Source: Sulfurimonas sp. (GTDB lineage Bacteria; Campylobacterota; Campylobacteria; Campylobacterales; Sulfurimonadaceae). From it: 64,000 bases of DNA. Both the position numbers and the translations under genes were made by a program. Where the stretch lies: NCBI RefSeq assembly GCF_026991475.1, contig NZ_JALXBK010000107.1:1-64000 (forward strand), written 5' to 3'. Position 1 is the first letter of the stretch, and each line of letters opens with the position of its first letter. The notes below the pieces were generated by a model that was given only the letters and a program-made list of their open reading frames with translations, did not search any database and had not been told where the DNA came from. Positions 23,576 through 33,939 of this stretch are shown one piece after another.

Positions 23576-26152
23576 ATGAATAATATATTTGAAAAACTAA
23601 CACATAATATGAGTGAGTCAATTGAGAGTTCTGTCTCTTTGGCGCTCCATAATAAAAATCAGGAAGTGACACCTATACACTTCTTATGGGCACTTTTAAC
23701 AAATTCTGATTCACTGCTAAATCAGATGTTTAATAAAATGGGGATTGAGAAAGTTGCGATGGAGCTTGACATTAAAAGTATGGCTGAGAAGCTTCCAAAA
23801 TCTTCAAATGTTACAAAAGAGAGCATAAAACTCTCTCATGAATTTGTAAAAACTTTGCAAAATGCAGAGGGTTTAATGGCAAAAAATGGGGACTCTTATC
23901 TTGCTGTTGACACTTATCTTCTTGCAAATTTACAGAGTGCACCATTCTCTGAAATATTGCCAAAATATGTAAATACAATGGATTTGGCAAAAGAGATAGA
24001 AGCTGCGCGTGGTGGAGCAAAAATTGACTCTCAAAGTGCAGATGAGACTTTAGAATCTCTTGCAAAATATGGTATTGACTTGACAAAAGAGGCAGCAGAG
24101 GGAAAACTCTCTCCTGTTATTGGTCGAGATGAAGAGATTGCTCGTACTATGCAGATTTTAATTCGTAAAACAAAAAACAATCCAATGTTACTGGGTGAAC
24201 CAGGGGTTGGTAAAACTGCACTTGTTGAAGGTCTTGCACAAAGAATTCACAGTGGAGATGTTCCAACATCATTACAAAATAAAAAGCTGATAGCACTTGA
24301 TATGTCTGCACTTATTGCTGGTGCTAAGTATCGTGGTGAATTTGAAGATAGACTTAAAGCAGTTATTGATGAAGTAAAAGAGAGTGGAAATATTATTCTC
24401 TTTATTGATGAGATTCATACTATTGTTGGTGCAGGTGCATCTGAGGGTTCTATGGATGCGGCGAACATCTTAAAACCAGCTCTTGCTCGTGGTGAATTGC
24501 ATACTATTGGTGCGACAACGCTTAAAGAGTATAGAAAATATTTTGAAAAAGATGCAGCATTGCAACGCCGTTTCTTGCCAATTTCTGTGGATGAACCGAC
24601 GGTAAATCAGTCTTTGCAAATTCTTCGTGGAATTAAAGAGAGACTTGAAGCGCATCATAATGTAAACATTACAGATAGTGCATTGGTTGCTGCTGCTAAG
24701 TTGTCTGATAGATATATTGCAGATAGATTTTTACCAGATAAAGCGATTGATTTAATTGATGAGGCAGCTGCAGAGTTAAAAATGCAAATAGAGTCTGAGC
24801 CAAATGAACTAAGTGCGGCTAAACGCAAACTCTCAGAGCTTATGGTCGAAAAAGAGGCACTTAAAATGGAGAAAACTCCAGCGAATGAGAAACGCCTCGA
24901 AGAGATAGAAAAAGAGCTTGCTGATGTAGAAGAAAAAGTAAGAAGTTTAGAGACTCAGTTTCATGGAGAAAAAGAGGTATTTGAAAAAATATCTTCTATA
25001 AAAGTGGAAATAGAAGCTAAACGCCGTGAAGCAGAACTTGCAAAAGCGCAGTCTGATTTTAACCGTGCAGCAGAGATTGAGTATGGTGAAATTCCTAAAC
25101 TTATTGATGAAGAAAAAGCACTCAATGACAAATGGGATAGAATGCAAGAGGCAGGAACACTGCTTAAAAACTCTGTAGATGAAGAGTCTATTGCTTCTAT
25201 TGTAAGTAGATGGACAGGTATTGCTGTAACAAAAATGTTGCAAAGTGAGAAAGATAAAATCTTAAATGTGGAAGAGGAGCTAAATAAAACTGTAATAGGT
25301 CAAGGAAGAGCGACTCACGCAGTATCTCGTGCTATTAAACGCAACAAAGCGGGACTTAGTGATAAAAATAGACCAATCGGAAGCTTTTTATTTCTTGGGC
25401 CAACAGGTGTAGGTAAAACACAAACTGCTAAAACTTTGGCGAAATTTCTCTTTGACTCTGAAGATGCTATGATTAGAATAGATATGAGTGAGTATATGGA
25501 AAAACATGCAGTCTCTCGTTTGGTTGGTGCAGCACCAGGATATGTTGGATATGAAGAGGGTGGACAGCTTACTGAAGCGGTCAGAAGAAAACCATATAGC
25601 GTAATTTTGTTTGATGAGGTAGAAAAAGCACATCCAGATGTTTTTAATATCCTTTTACAAGTCCTTGATGATGGTCGTTTGACAGATAATAAAGGTGTAA
25701 CAGTAGATTTTACAAATACTATTATTATATTAACATCAAATATTGCGAGTGATAAAATCATCAATAATCCGCAAGGAAAAGAGCTTGATGATATGGTAAT
25801 GGCTGAGTTAAAACAGGCCTTTAAACCTGAATTTTTAAATAGACTTGATGATGTGGTTATTTTTAATGCACTAGGTCAAGAGCAAATTAAAGGAATTGTA
25901 GAGATATTCTTTAATGATATTAAAAATAAAGTAAAAGAGCGTGATATTGAACTTGTCCTCTCAGAAGATGCAAAAGAGTATATTGCTGAAGCTGGATTTG
26001 ACCCTGTTTATGGTGCGCGTCCTCTAAAAAGAGCTCTTTATGAGATTGTAGAAGATCGTTTGGCTGATCTTATTTTAGAGGGTCGCGTTAGTGAAGGTTC
26101 TCGTGTAGAATTTGGCGTGGTAAATGGTGAAGTTGAAGTTAAAATCTCTTAA
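23576..26152 (+). CDS. clpB: ATP-dependent chaperone ClpB
   Basis: ClpB is a hexameric AAA+ disaggregase that rescues aggregated proteins with DnaK. Starting at the ATG with AAGGA before it (23576) gives 858 residues, the usual length. The N-domain is at 1-140. The first ATPase has [13 protein letters not shown] and [17 protein letters not shown], the middle coiled-coil M domain spans roughly 400-510, and the second ATPase has [12 protein letters not shown] and [12 protein letters not shown]. The M domain distinguishes it from ClpA. No AAACGCAG copy was seen in this gene. Confidence 0.97.
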   Translation: MNNIFEKLTHNMSESIESSVSLALHNKNQEVTPIHFLWALLTNSDSLLNQMFNKMGIEKVAMELDIKSMAEKLPKSSNVTKESIKLSHEFVKTLQNAEGLMAKNGDSYLAVDTYLLANLQSAPFSEILPKYVNTMDLAKEIEAARGGAKIDSQSADETLESLAKYGIDLTKEAAEGKLSPVIGRDEEIARTMQILIRKTKNNPMLLGEPGVGKTALVEGLAQRIHSGDVPTSLQNKKLIALDMSALIAGAKYRGEFEDRLKAVIDEVKESGNIILFIDEIHTIVGAGASEGSMDAANILKPALARGELHTIGATTLKEYRKYFEKDAALQRRFLPISVDEPTVNQSLQILRGIKERLEAHHNVNITDSALVAAAKLSDRYIADRFLPDKAIDLIDEAAAELKMQIESEPNELSAAKRKLSELMVEKEALKMEKTPANEKRLEEIEKELADVEEKVRSLETQFHGEKEVFEKISSIKVEIEAKRREAELAKAQSDFNRAAEIEYGEIPKLIDEEKALNDKWDRMQEAGTLLKNSVDEESIASIVSRWTGIAVTKMLQSEKDKILNVEEELNKTVIGQGRATHAVSRAIKRNKAGLSDKNRPIGSFLFLGPTGVGKTQTAKTLAKFLFDSEDAMIRIDMSEYMEKHAVSRLVGAAPGYVGYEEGGQLTEAVRRKPYSVILFDEVEKAHPDVFNILLQVLDDGRLTDNKGVTVDFTNTIIILTSNIASDKIINNPQGKELDDMVMAELKQAFKPEFLNRLDDVVIFNALGQEQIKGIVEIFFNDIKNKVKERDIELVLSEDAKEYIAEAGFDPVYGARPLKRALYEIVEDRLADLILEGRVSEGSRVEFGVVNGEVEVKIS

Positions 26153-26167
26153 GAGGTTTTAACTTTT
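26138..26167 (+). terminator. Terminator at the end of clpB
   Basis: GTTAAAATCTC and GAGGTTTTAAC pair over 11 bp (one G-T) around a TTAA loop and are followed by TTTT. The hairpin includes the clpB stop codon and separates clpB from rpmH. Confidence 0.65.
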
Positions 26168-26230
26168 AACCACATCTTAAGCAAAGTTTCAATAAAATTG
26201 CGGACTTAATTTAAAAAAGGATATGTCAAT

Positions 26231-26365
26231 ATGAAAAGAACATACCAACCTCATAACACACCTAGAAAAAGAACACATGGTTTTAGAGCAAGAATGGCTA
26301 CTAAAAATGGTCGTAATCTTATTAATCGTCGTCGTGCTAAAGGTCGTAAAAAATTGTCAGTATAG
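26231..26365 (+). CDS. rpmH: 50S ribosomal protein L34
   Basis: L34 is a tiny large-subunit protein. The 44-residue product is missing from the ORF track because of its length. It reads [20 protein letters not shown], then [20 protein letters not shown], an unmistakable L34. AAAAAGGA lies before the ATG. It is the first gene of rpmH-rnpA-yidD-yidC-jag-mnmE, a gene order conserved across bacteria. Its stop codon TAG overlaps the region where rnpA must begin. Confidence 0.98.
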   Translation: MKRTYQPHNTPRKRTHGFRARMATKNGRNLINRRRAKGRKKLSV

Positions 26366-26691
26366 GCGGATTTCAGACACTAAAACTCCATAAAGAGTTT
26401 CAGTATGTTTATAATAAAGGAAAAACCCAGCACTCATTGAGTGTTGTTCTCTTTTTTCTTCCTCAACAAGGAATTCACAAAGTAGGTTTTACTGCCACCA
26501 AAAAACTTGGTAATGCAGTTAAACGCAACCGTGCGAAGCGTCGCATGCGTGCACTCTTTCGTGAACATTCCGATTCTCTCAAAGATGGTACATATATATT
26601 TGTTGCAAAAACGGGATTGTTTGAACGCTCTTATGAAGAGTTCCAACATGATTTTCAAAAGGTACTCACACGTGCGAAAAGTTTTACTTAA
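26353..26691 (+). CDS. rnpA: Ribonuclease P protein component (non-standard start)
   Basis: RnpA helps the RNase P RNA trim tRNA 5' ends. The ORF track starts at a TTG (26437), but the same frame upstream encodes [20 protein letters not shown], which is the conserved RnpA N-terminus, so the gene must begin earlier. Between the in-frame stop at 26347 and that segment there is no ATG, GTG or TTG. Candidates are ATT at 26353 (AAAGG 9 bases upstream; used here, 112 residues) or ATA at 26362, overlapping the rpmH stop as ATAG. The C-terminal part has [20 protein letters not shown], the RNR motif. The end overlaps yidD by 44 bases. Confidence 0.85.
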   Translation: MVSIGGFQTLKLHKEFQYVYNKGKTQHSLSVVLFFLPQQGIHKVGFTATKKLGNAVKRNRAKRRMRALFREHSDSLKDGTYIFVAKTGLFERSYEEFQHDFQKVLTRAKSFT

Positions 26692-26995
26692 AATTTTATG
26701 GTTTTACCAGAAGTTTTTTACTCTTATTGGTTACGGTTCGTGTCGTTATTACCCAACTTGTAGTGAATATGCACGTATTCATTTTGAAAATAACTCAATT
26801 TCAAGTGCATTTTACCACTCTTTTACTAGAATACTACGTTGCAATCAACTTTTTGATGGTGGTATAGAGTATCCTCTCTTAGACAAGCTCTTATTAAAGC
26901 CAAAAAATCTTGATGTTGATTCTATAAAATATTGGCTGGTTCCCAATAAAAAAAACCGTTATTACATTATAAAAAATTTTTCATATAAAGGGTAA
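26648..26995 (+). CDS. yidD: Membrane protein insertion efficiency factor YidD
   Basis: YidD is a small, membrane-associated protein encoded beside yidC that helps insertion of membrane proteins. I start at 26648 (115 residues), inside the rnpA end; the ORF track start lies deep in rnpA. The family core is clear: WFYQKFFTLIGYGSCRYYPTCS followed by EYARIHFE, and RILRCNQLFDGGIEYP, with the conserved Cys residues. It carries a C-terminal extension of about 25 residues. The 3-base gap to yidC supports cotranslation. Confidence 0.93.
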   Translation: MIFKRYSHVRKVLLKILWFYQKFFTLIGYGSCRYYPTCSEYARIHFENNSISSAFYHSFTRILRCNQLFDGGIEYPLLDKLLLKPKNLDVDSIKYWLVPNKKNRYYIIKNFSYKG

Positions 26996-26998
26996 TTT

Positions 26999-28600
26999 GT
27001 GTTAGACAAAATGTCACCAAATCAAAGATTAATAGTTGCTGTACTATTAGCTGTAATTTTTTTCGTAGGATACACTGCGATATTTCCACCAAAAGAGAGT
27101 GCTGCTGCAAAAGTAGCTAAAGCGAACAACATTGTAACAACAAAAGAACATACAAGTGTTGCTAAAAAAGTAGAAGAAGCCTCAGGACATGCTATAGCAG
27201 AACAAGAGAAGATGGAAAAAACTATTTCCAGTGATATTGTTACTGTTAAAAATAAGAAGTTTATACTTAAAATAGACACTTTAGGTCGTATAGCATCAAA
27301 AGAGATGCTTGAAAGTAAATTCCAAAATAGTGATCATGTTAATGCACAACTTATTCCTGCACATGGTACAAAACCGCTCTATATTAGATTTGCAAATGAT
27401 GCCATAAATGATGCAGCATCTAAGGTACCTTATGTAGCAAGTAGTAATCTTGTGGAACTTGATAATAAACCAGTTACTGTAACTCTTACTCAAAAATTAC
27501 CACAGGTAACCATAACAAAAAAACTTACTTTTTATCCTGATGGTCATTATGATATACATATAATAACTTCAAAAGATATTCGTTATTTTGTCTATCTTGG
27601 TGATAGACCTCATGTTTCTAAAAAATTGATGGCCGTTGCTGGTGATATGATTTACACAGGCGATGATGTTGCTCATATTATTGAAGATGGAAAAGCTGAA
27701 GGGCGTAAAGTATTTCAAAATGTAAAACTTGTCTCCTCTTTTGATCAATATACTGCAATTATCTTATATGGCTTTAAAAAAGATGAAAATGTTGTCTTAG
27801 AAAGAGGAAAAGATGATAATCCAGTTATATATGTTGAAGCAAATCAAAATCTAAATCTTCATGGTTATATTGGTCCAAAAGAGCATAAGGTACTTAAGGC
27901 GATAGACCCTGTACTTACAAATGCTATAGAATATGGATGGTTTACATTCGCAGCAAAACCTCTTTTTGCAATTCTTTCATGGTTACATAGTATTTTTGGT
28001 AACTGGGGATGGTCTATTATTGCACTTACGGCACTTATTAGAATTGTGCTTTATCCTTTGACTTACAAAGGTATGATAAGCATGCAAAAAATGAAAATGC
28101 TTGCACCAAAACTTAAAGAGTTAAAAGAAAAACATAAAAAAGATCCACAAAAACTAAACGCAGCTACAATGGAAATGTATAAAAAACATGGAGCAAATCC
28201 ACTTGGTGGGTGTCTGCCTATGGTATTACAAATTCCAGTATTTTTTGCACTCTATCGTACTATTTTAAATTCAGTTGAATTGCAGGGTGCTCCATGGATT
28301 TTATGGATACATAATCTTTCTCTTATGGATCCATACTATATTCTTCCAATTTTAATGGGTGCTTCAATGTTTGCACAGCAACATATGACACCAAATAACT
28401 TTACTGATCCAATGCAAGAGAAAGTATTTAAGTATTTACCGGTTATATTTACATTTTTCTTTATAACATTCCCTTCAGGATTGGTACTTTACTGGTTGAC
28501 AAATAATATGTTCTCAATAGCACAGCAATATATGGTAAATCAGCAATTTAAAAACGCAGAAGATTTAAAAGAAGCTATTGAAAAAAAGAGTGAGAGTTAA
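26999..28600 (+). CDS. yidC: Membrane protein insertase YidC
   Basis: YidC inserts proteins into the inner membrane alone or with SecYEG. The GTG start at 26999 has AAAGGG before it; an ATG four codons later is the alternative. The 533 residues have an N-terminal membrane anchor (about 10-30), a large periplasmic domain (to about 320) and five C-terminal helices, with GWSIIALTALIRIVLYPLT (conserved Arg in the groove), NPLGGCLPMVLQIPVFFALY and FPSGLVLYWLTNN. It sits in the rpmH-mnmE block. Confidence 0.97.
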   Translation: MLDKMSPNQRLIVAVLLAVIFFVGYTAIFPPKESAAAKVAKANNIVTTKEHTSVAKKVEEASGHAIAEQEKMEKTISSDIVTVKNKKFILKIDTLGRIASKEMLESKFQNSDHVNAQLIPAHGTKPLYIRFANDAINDAASKVPYVASSNLVELDNKPVTVTLTQKLPQVTITKKLTFYPDGHYDIHIITSKDIRYFVYLGDRPHVSKKLMAVAGDMIYTGDDVAHIIEDGKAEGRKVFQNVKLVSSFDQYTAIILYGFKKDENVVLERGKDDNPVIYVEANQNLNLHGYIGPKEHKVLKAIDPVLTNAIEYGWFTFAAKPLFAILSWLHSIFGNWGWSIIALTALIRIVLYPLTYKGMISMQKMKMLAPKLKELKEKHKKDPQKLNAATMEMYKKHGANPLGGCLPMVLQIPVFFALYRTILNSVELQGAPWILWIHNLSLMDPYYILPILMGASMFAQQHMTPNNFTDPMQEKVFKYLPVIFTFFFITFPSGLVLYWLTNNMFSIAQQYMVNQQFKNAEDLKEAIEKKSES

Positions 28601-28602
28601 AA

Positions 28603-29490
28603 ATGATTAAGATAGAAGCAGTAACCCTAGAGGATGCGTTTAATGATGCTGCAACTTCTTTAAAGTGTTCTGTTACAGAGCTTGCTATTGAAGTTGTACA
28701 AGTTCCAAGCAGTGGTTTTATGGGCTTTTTTAAAAAGAATGCCATTATTGTTGCAACTGTCAAAAAAGATGTTCCAGTAGAGAGAGAAAGTGAGATGCTA
28801 AACGCAACAGAAGTTGTAAAGAGTAATAGTGTCTCAGTGGAAAATGAAGAAGAAAAAATATCTACGCACAATATTTTGAACGATACAATTATGCCTGCAT
28901 CTTTTGTAAGTGATCAAGATGAGCAGGATGAAGATCTTGCAAGTGGTTTAGAATATACTGCAGATTATGATGATGAATATGATGAAAGTGTTGATGAACG
29001 CGAAGAACACCTCTCTATTAACCAAAATATTGACGAAATAGCTTTAGAAGTTAGAAGTGAGATAAATAAACTCTTTAGACTTATCTGTTTTGAAATTGAG
29101 CATATAGAAGTTAGTGCATATGATAAAGAGACAATTCTTATTGAATTTAAGGGCGAAGATGCAGCTCTTTTAATAGGAAAAGAGGGCTATAGATATAAAG
29201 CACTCTCTTACATGATATTTAACTGGATAAATTCAAAATATGATGTGCAGTTGCGTTTGGAAATAGCAGAGTTTTTGAAAAATCAGGAAGAGTCAGTATC
29301 GAGATATCTTGAAGGTGTTTATGAAAGCATAGATAGAGATGGAAGAGCACAGACAAAAATTTTAGATGGAGTCCTTGTGCAAATAGCGCTTAAAGAGCTT
29401 CGAGAAAAATACCCTCAAAAGTATGTAGTTATACGCTCTACAAAAGATGGACTAAAATATATAATCGTTAACGATTATCATAACAACTAA
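28603..29490 (+). CDS. jag: RNA-binding protein KhpB/Jag
   Basis: Jag (KhpB) is a KH-R3H RNA-binding protein encoded next to yidC in many bacteria; in Gram-positives it partners KhpA and affects division, but the role in Campylobacterota is not settled. The 295-residue protein has the Jag N-terminal domain (1-50, ending SSGFMGFFKKN), an acidic linker at about 60-140 rich in Asp and Glu, a KH domain with LLIGKEGYRYKALSYM and a C-terminal R3H-like domain. It is 2 bases after yidC and 2 before mnmE. Confidence 0.9.
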   Translation: MIKIEAVTLEDAFNDAATSLKCSVTELAIEVVQVPSSGFMGFFKKNAIIVATVKKDVPVERESEMLNATEVVKSNSVSVENEEEKISTHNILNDTIMPASFVSDQDEQDEDLASGLEYTADYDDEYDESVDEREEHLSINQNIDEIALEVRSEINKLFRLICFEIEHIEVSAYDKETILIEFKGEDAALLIGKEGYRYKALSYMIFNWINSKYDVQLRLEIAEFLKNQEESVSRYLEGVYESIDRDGRAQTKILDGVLVQIALKELREKYPQKYVVIRSTKDGLKYIIVNDYHNN

Positions 29491-29492
29491 TT

Positions 29493-30830
29493 ATGACTGA
29501 TACAATCTCTGCCATTGCTACGGCAAATGGCATTGGCTCCATCTCTATTATCCGTATTAGCGGTGATAGAGCACTTCAAATTGCCAAAATTCTGAGCAAA
29601 CGCCAAAACTTCTCTCCACGCTATGCAACACTTAGCACTATTTACGATAAAGAAAATCGACTTATTGACGAGACTATTATTATCTACTTCAAAGGACCAA
29701 ACTCTTTTACAGCTGAAGATGTTGTAGAGATCCAGTGCCATGGTGGTTTTATTGTTGCGCAAAGTATACTTAAAGCCACTCTTGATGCAGGAGCTAGACT
29801 TGCAAATGCAGGAGAGTTTTCAAAGCGTGCTTTTTTTAATGGGCGTATTGATTTGAGTGAAGCAGAGGCAATTGCCCAGCTTATTGAAGCCAAAAGTGAG
29901 GATGCCGCGAAGATTCTTGCAAAACAGATGAAAGGCTCTCTTAAAGAATTTATTGAAGAAGTGCGTGATGCTATTATCCATATTTTAGCTTACAGTGAAG
30001 TGACTATTGACTATGCTGAAGAGGATTTACCTCAAGATTTGGTCGAACAAATTCAAGCAAAACTTGATGAGCTGTATGCTCTTTTGAAAAAGACACTTAT
30101 TGCTTCAAAATCTCGTCAAGGCTTAATGCAAGGTTTTCGTGTCGCAATTATTGGAAAGCCAAATGTAGGAAAAAGCTCTCTGCTAAATGCCCTGTTAAAT
30201 TACAATCGTGCCATAGTGAGTGAGATAGCTGGAACAACTCGTGATACCATAGAAGAGCAGGTAAAAATTGGAACACATCTTATTAAAATAGTAGATACCG
30301 CAGGTATTCGAGAAGCAAATGATGAGATAGAGAGAATAGGAATACAGAGGAGTTTAGCCGCAATACAAGAGAGTGATATTGTTGTAGCGCTCTTTGATGC
30401 TTCTCGAGAGATTGATGATGAAGATAGAAAAATCATCAGGCTTTTAGAAGAAAATGGACAAAACAAAGAACTTATTGTGATTAAAAACAAGATAGACTTA
30501 CCACAAACATTTTCTTGTGATACTCTCAATTTTGATTTGGAACTTAACTCAAAAGATGATGTTAGTATGCTTGTAGAAAAACTAGAAGATATTATGGACA
30601 AAAGTAATGGTAGTGATGAAATTATGCTTATTTCTGAACGTCAAATTGCAGCTGTAGAAGCAACAATGAAAAACATTGAAGAGGCGTATGAACCGCTTGA
30701 ATTTCAGGAGTTGGAAATTTTCTCTTTTCATCTTAATGAGGCTGTAAAAGAGATGGCAAGTATTACAAGACCTTTTGAAAATGATGAGATGCTGGATAAA
30801 ATGTTCGGCTCTTTTTGTCTGGGAAAATAG
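29493..30830 (+). CDS. mnmE: tRNA modification GTPase MnmE
   Basis: MnmE with MnmG adds aminomethyl or carboxymethylaminomethyl groups to wobble uridine-34. The 445-residue protein has the tetrahydrofolate-binding N-domain (starting DTISAIATANGIGSISIIRI), a helical middle, the inserted G domain with GKPNVGKSSLLNALL, DTAGI and KNKID, and the C-terminal CLGK, with the catalytic Cys. Its stop codon TAG overlaps the GTG of ruvX. Confidence 0.97.
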   Translation: MTDTISAIATANGIGSISIIRISGDRALQIAKILSKRQNFSPRYATLSTIYDKENRLIDETIIIYFKGPNSFTAEDVVEIQCHGGFIVAQSILKATLDAGARLANAGEFSKRAFFNGRIDLSEAEAIAQLIEAKSEDAAKILAKQMKGSLKEFIEEVRDAIIHILAYSEVTIDYAEEDLPQDLVEQIQAKLDELYALLKKTLIASKSRQGLMQGFRVAIIGKPNVGKSSLLNALLNYNRAIVSEIAGTTRDTIEEQVKIGTHLIKIVDTAGIREANDEIERIGIQRSLAAIQESDIVVALFDASREIDDEDRKIIRLLEENGQNKELIVIKNKIDLPQTFSCDTLNFDLELNSKDDVSMLVEKLEDIMDKSNGSDEIMLISERQIAAVEATMKNIEEAYEPLEFQELEIFSFHLNEAVKEMASITRPFENDEMLDKMFGSFCLGK

Positions 30831-31234
30831 TGTTGAAATATATTGCAATAGACTTGGGACTTAAACGCATTGGTCTTGCATATTCAGCACATAAAGATAT
30901 AGTAACTCCCCTAAACGCAGTGATACGAAAAAACCGTAATCAAGCTTCAAGTGAGGTGAAAAAAGTCATAGATGAATGGGAAGTGGATGTTGTAGTCGTG
31001 GGTATACCGTTAGGCGGAAGTAGTGAAGATGAGATGCGAAGACGCATTGCACACTTTATGAATCTTGTGGATTTCAAAGGCGAAGTCTTTTACCAAGATG
31101 AGGCAGGTAGTTCTCTTGAAGCTGAAAATATGATGAAAGGCGAAATAAAGTACATTCGTGATGGACGTGTGGATTCCATCTCTGCTATGGTCATCTTACA
31201 ACGATTTTTACAACAAAAAAAGATTGTTTGTTGA
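30830..31234 (+). CDS. ruvX: Holliday junction resolvase-like RuvX (YqgF)
   Basis: YqgF/RuvX has an RNase H-like fold and functions in pre-16S rRNA processing; a resolvase role is suggested from structure. I use the GTG at 30830 overlapping the mnmE stop (134 residues); TTG at 30833 is equally possible. The ORF-track start at 30815 would extend into mnmE. Signature blocks are YIAIDLGLKRIGLAYS, VVVGIPLGGSSEDE, YQDEAGSS and a final DSISAMVILQRFL, giving the conserved acidic residues. Confidence 0.92.
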   Translation: MLKYIAIDLGLKRIGLAYSAHKDIVTPLNAVIRKNRNQASSEVKKVIDEWEVDVVVVGIPLGGSSEDEMRRRIAHFMNLVDFKGEVFYQDEAGSSLEAENMMKGEIKYIRDGRVDSISAMVILQRFLQQKKIVC

Positions 31235-31258
31235 AATTGTAAAGATGATAGATATTGA

Positions 31259-31996
31259 CTATTTTCCCAAAATAAAGAGGTTATTGCTTTTTGCAGTAGC
31301 CTGAGTAAATCTCTCTTTGAGTTCTCTATCATAAGTCAGTAAAAAGACATTTGCATTTTTAAGTGCTAACTCTTCAAATGTCTGTAGTAAAATGTCATCT
31401 GCTACATTTTTTCCATGTTCACATTTTGTAAAATTAAAAGAGTGCAGCGTTTTTGAATAGTCATAAAGATTTGCTTCCCATTCTGCTTTTTTGAGGTATA
31501 GCGAATCTGGATTTGCTGCAAGATAGATATGTGCATCATCGATTTCGTAGGGTTCTATAATATCATTAAAAATAGAAGCGATGTTGGAAAAATTTTCTAT
31601 ATCCCAAAAAAGATAATTTTTATCTGTTTTAGATTTATGCTTTTTATTGATAAGTTTAAGGCGTTTTGTGATGTTAAAGCTACTGTAGGCTGTGTCATTT
31701 ATTAGTAATATTGCGCGTTTGAGCTTCTGTGCATCGTTGGTATTAAACCCTAGTATTTCCCCGAGTTCTATATAAAAATCCAAATTCAACAACTCTTTTT
31801 GTGATGCACCTTTTTGATAGTTCCTTAGTTTTAATAATTTTGATTTTGTAAAAAGAAGGGCTATGCTCATTTTTTCATGGTTTGCGTAGGCTTGTTTAAC
31901 TCGAAAAAAAATATCTTTAGCTTCAGTGGTATCTGGAAATTCAATAGAGCCTCTGTATCGGTACTCTATTGAAATTTTTTGTCTATTTATAGACAT
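31259..31996 (-). CDS. NYN/PIN-type nuclease-like protein
   Basis: The 245-residue protein has an N-terminal domain of unknown type (1-120) and a C-terminal NYN/PIN-like domain: YLFWDIENFSNI (first acidic pair), HIYLAANPDS, KNVADDILLQTFEE (Asp pair) and NVFLLTYDRELKERF. This acidic tetrad pattern is characteristic of PIN/NYN RNases, so a metal-dependent RNase is plausible. It overlaps its upstream partner (31987) by 10 bases, so the pair is cotranslated. No antitoxin-like gene is seen. The N-terminal half is not one I recognise. Confidence 0.6.
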   Translation of the reverse strand: MSINRQKISIEYRYRGSIEFPDTTEAKDIFFRVKQAYANHEKMSIALLFTKSKLLKLRNYQKGASQKELLNLDFYIELGEILGFNTNDAQKLKRAILLINDTAYSSFNITKRLKLINKKHKSKTDKNYLFWDIENFSNIASIFNDIIEPYEIDDAHIYLAANPDSLYLKKAEWEANLYDYSKTLHSFNFTKCEHGKNVADDILLQTFEELALKNANVFLLTYDRELKERFTQATAKSNNLFILGK

Positions 31997-32637
31997 TTAA
32001 AAAACTCTGCAGCCTCTTCTTCATCATCGCTTAGATTATCTTTTGAGTAGAGAGGATTCTCTTGTATCATCTTTTTAATTTTTTCGTGGCAGTAAGTAAA
32101 GAGAACTTTTTGTGCCTCTTCATCATCAGCTAAAAAACCAAGACCACTAAACTGGTACGGTTCTTCTTGTTCAATACATAAAAGCGTGCCACTACACTCT
32201 GTTTCGAGTATTTCCACTAAATTTCTGTAACTTATATCAAATTCTGTTGCATTCCATCCAATATCTTCAAGCGCTGCGTTTGCAAACTTATCGACCCCAT
32301 CGCCTGTCGTGTCATCATAAGATGCACGAGGTGTATTTACTTTTATTAGCTCTTGCCAGTTTGAAAATGCTTTAAGTAGAACTCTATCATCATCTTCTAC
32401 AACTTGATAGTTGTCTCCTAAAATTTCGTTAAGAGTTTTTGGTTTAGTTGGAGTCAGTGCATTAGTAGCTTGGGGAGTATGCGCTCCTTTGTAGATTAAA
32501 ATCTCTTTGTCTGCAAAGGGTGCAAATTTTATTTTACCTTTAATATTAATTGCAAACTCTTTTGTTGTGTTGATTGCGTTTAGCAGTTCTTGTCTATTTA
32601 CAGTAATAATCTCTTTAAACAGGTTGAATTTTTTCAT
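31987..32637 (-). CDS. Unknown protein cotranslated with the NYN-domain gene
   Basis: This 216-residue acidic protein has no signal peptide or membrane helix. The N-terminal half has a KGKIKFAPFADKEILIYKG segment and a Pro/Thr-rich linker (HTPQATNALTPTKPK); the C-terminal half ends with a strongly acidic DNLSDDEEEAAEFF. I do not recognise a family. Its end overlaps the NYN gene start, and a TATAAT box at 32660-32665 (minus) with a GAGGCA site starts the operon. It may be a partner or regulator of the putative RNase. Confidence 0.55.
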   Translation of the reverse strand: MKKFNLFKEIITVNRQELLNAINTTKEFAINIKGKIKFAPFADKEILIYKGAHTPQATNALTPTKPKTLNEILGDNYQVVEDDDRVLLKAFSNWQELIKVNTPRASYDDTTGDGVDKFANAALEDIGWNATEFDISYRNLVEILETECSGTLLCIEQEEPYQFSGLGFLADDEEAQKVLFTYCHEKIKKMIQENPLYSKDNLSDDEEEAAEFFKCL

Positions 32638-32659
32638 GATTGCCTCGAATTTTTTCCAT

Positions 32660-32665
32660 ATTATA
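32660..32665 (-). promoter_or_regulatory. -10 box for the NYN-gene operon
   Basis: On the minus strand CTGTATAATATGG contains TATAAT, 23 bases before the start codon at 32637, with a GAGGCA ribosome site in between. Confidence 0.55.
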
Positions 32666-32741
32666 CAGAGAATGAAATTAAGCGAAGAGATTTCTAAAAA
32701 CTTCTAAGCTTACTCTAATAATAATTTTACCAAAACTTTAG

Positions 32742-33817
<1,076 letters not shown>

Positions 33818-33834
33818 GATTAGTTTTTTTATGG

Positions 33835-33840
33835 TATAAT
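33835..33840 (+). promoter_or_regulatory. Strong extended -10 after ilvC
   Basis: GTTTTTTTATGGTATAATTTTG combines a T7 stretch, TGG and TATAAT, the best Campylobacterota-style sigma70 promoter in this window. It lies 17 bases after the ilvC stop and points to the small RNA candidate rather than to a gene. Confidence 0.6.
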
Positions 33841-33846
33841 TTTGTT

Positions 33847-33939
33847 TTATACAAGAGGTCTCCTTATGTATCTGTGATTGATTACCACAGTTATTGAGAT
33901 GTAAAGGGTAGCTGGATTTTTCAGTTACCCTTTTTTTTT
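33847..33939 (+). ncRNA. Candidate small RNA, about 90 nt
   Basis: A strong -10 box starts transcription near 33847 and an intrinsic terminator ends it at 33939, leaving about 90 bases with no ORF beyond a three-codon MYL after GAGG. Besides the terminator stem there is a 5-bp CTGTG-CACAG hairpin. No known RNA family is recognised (it lacks the conserved SRP RNA loop and is too short for 6S or tmRNA). It could also be a leader RNA stopped before bioD. Confidence 0.45.
33906..33939 (+). terminator. Strong intrinsic terminator
   Basis: GGGTAGCTG pairs with CAGTTACCC (9 bp with one G-T) around a GATTTTT loop, followed by nine T residues. It terminates the small RNA candidate and any read-through from ilvC. 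Confidence 0.9.

Noticed and set aside
25315-25764. 149-residue minus-strand ORF within clpB
   Set aside because: It is antisense to the second ATPase domain of clpB, is rich in Ser and Thr as expected from a reverse reading, and has no ribosome site or family motif.
33847-33939. Candidate RNA as SRP RNA, 6S or tmRNA
   Set aside because: The conserved SRP RNA tetraloop region is absent and the length is too short for 6S RNA or tmRNA.
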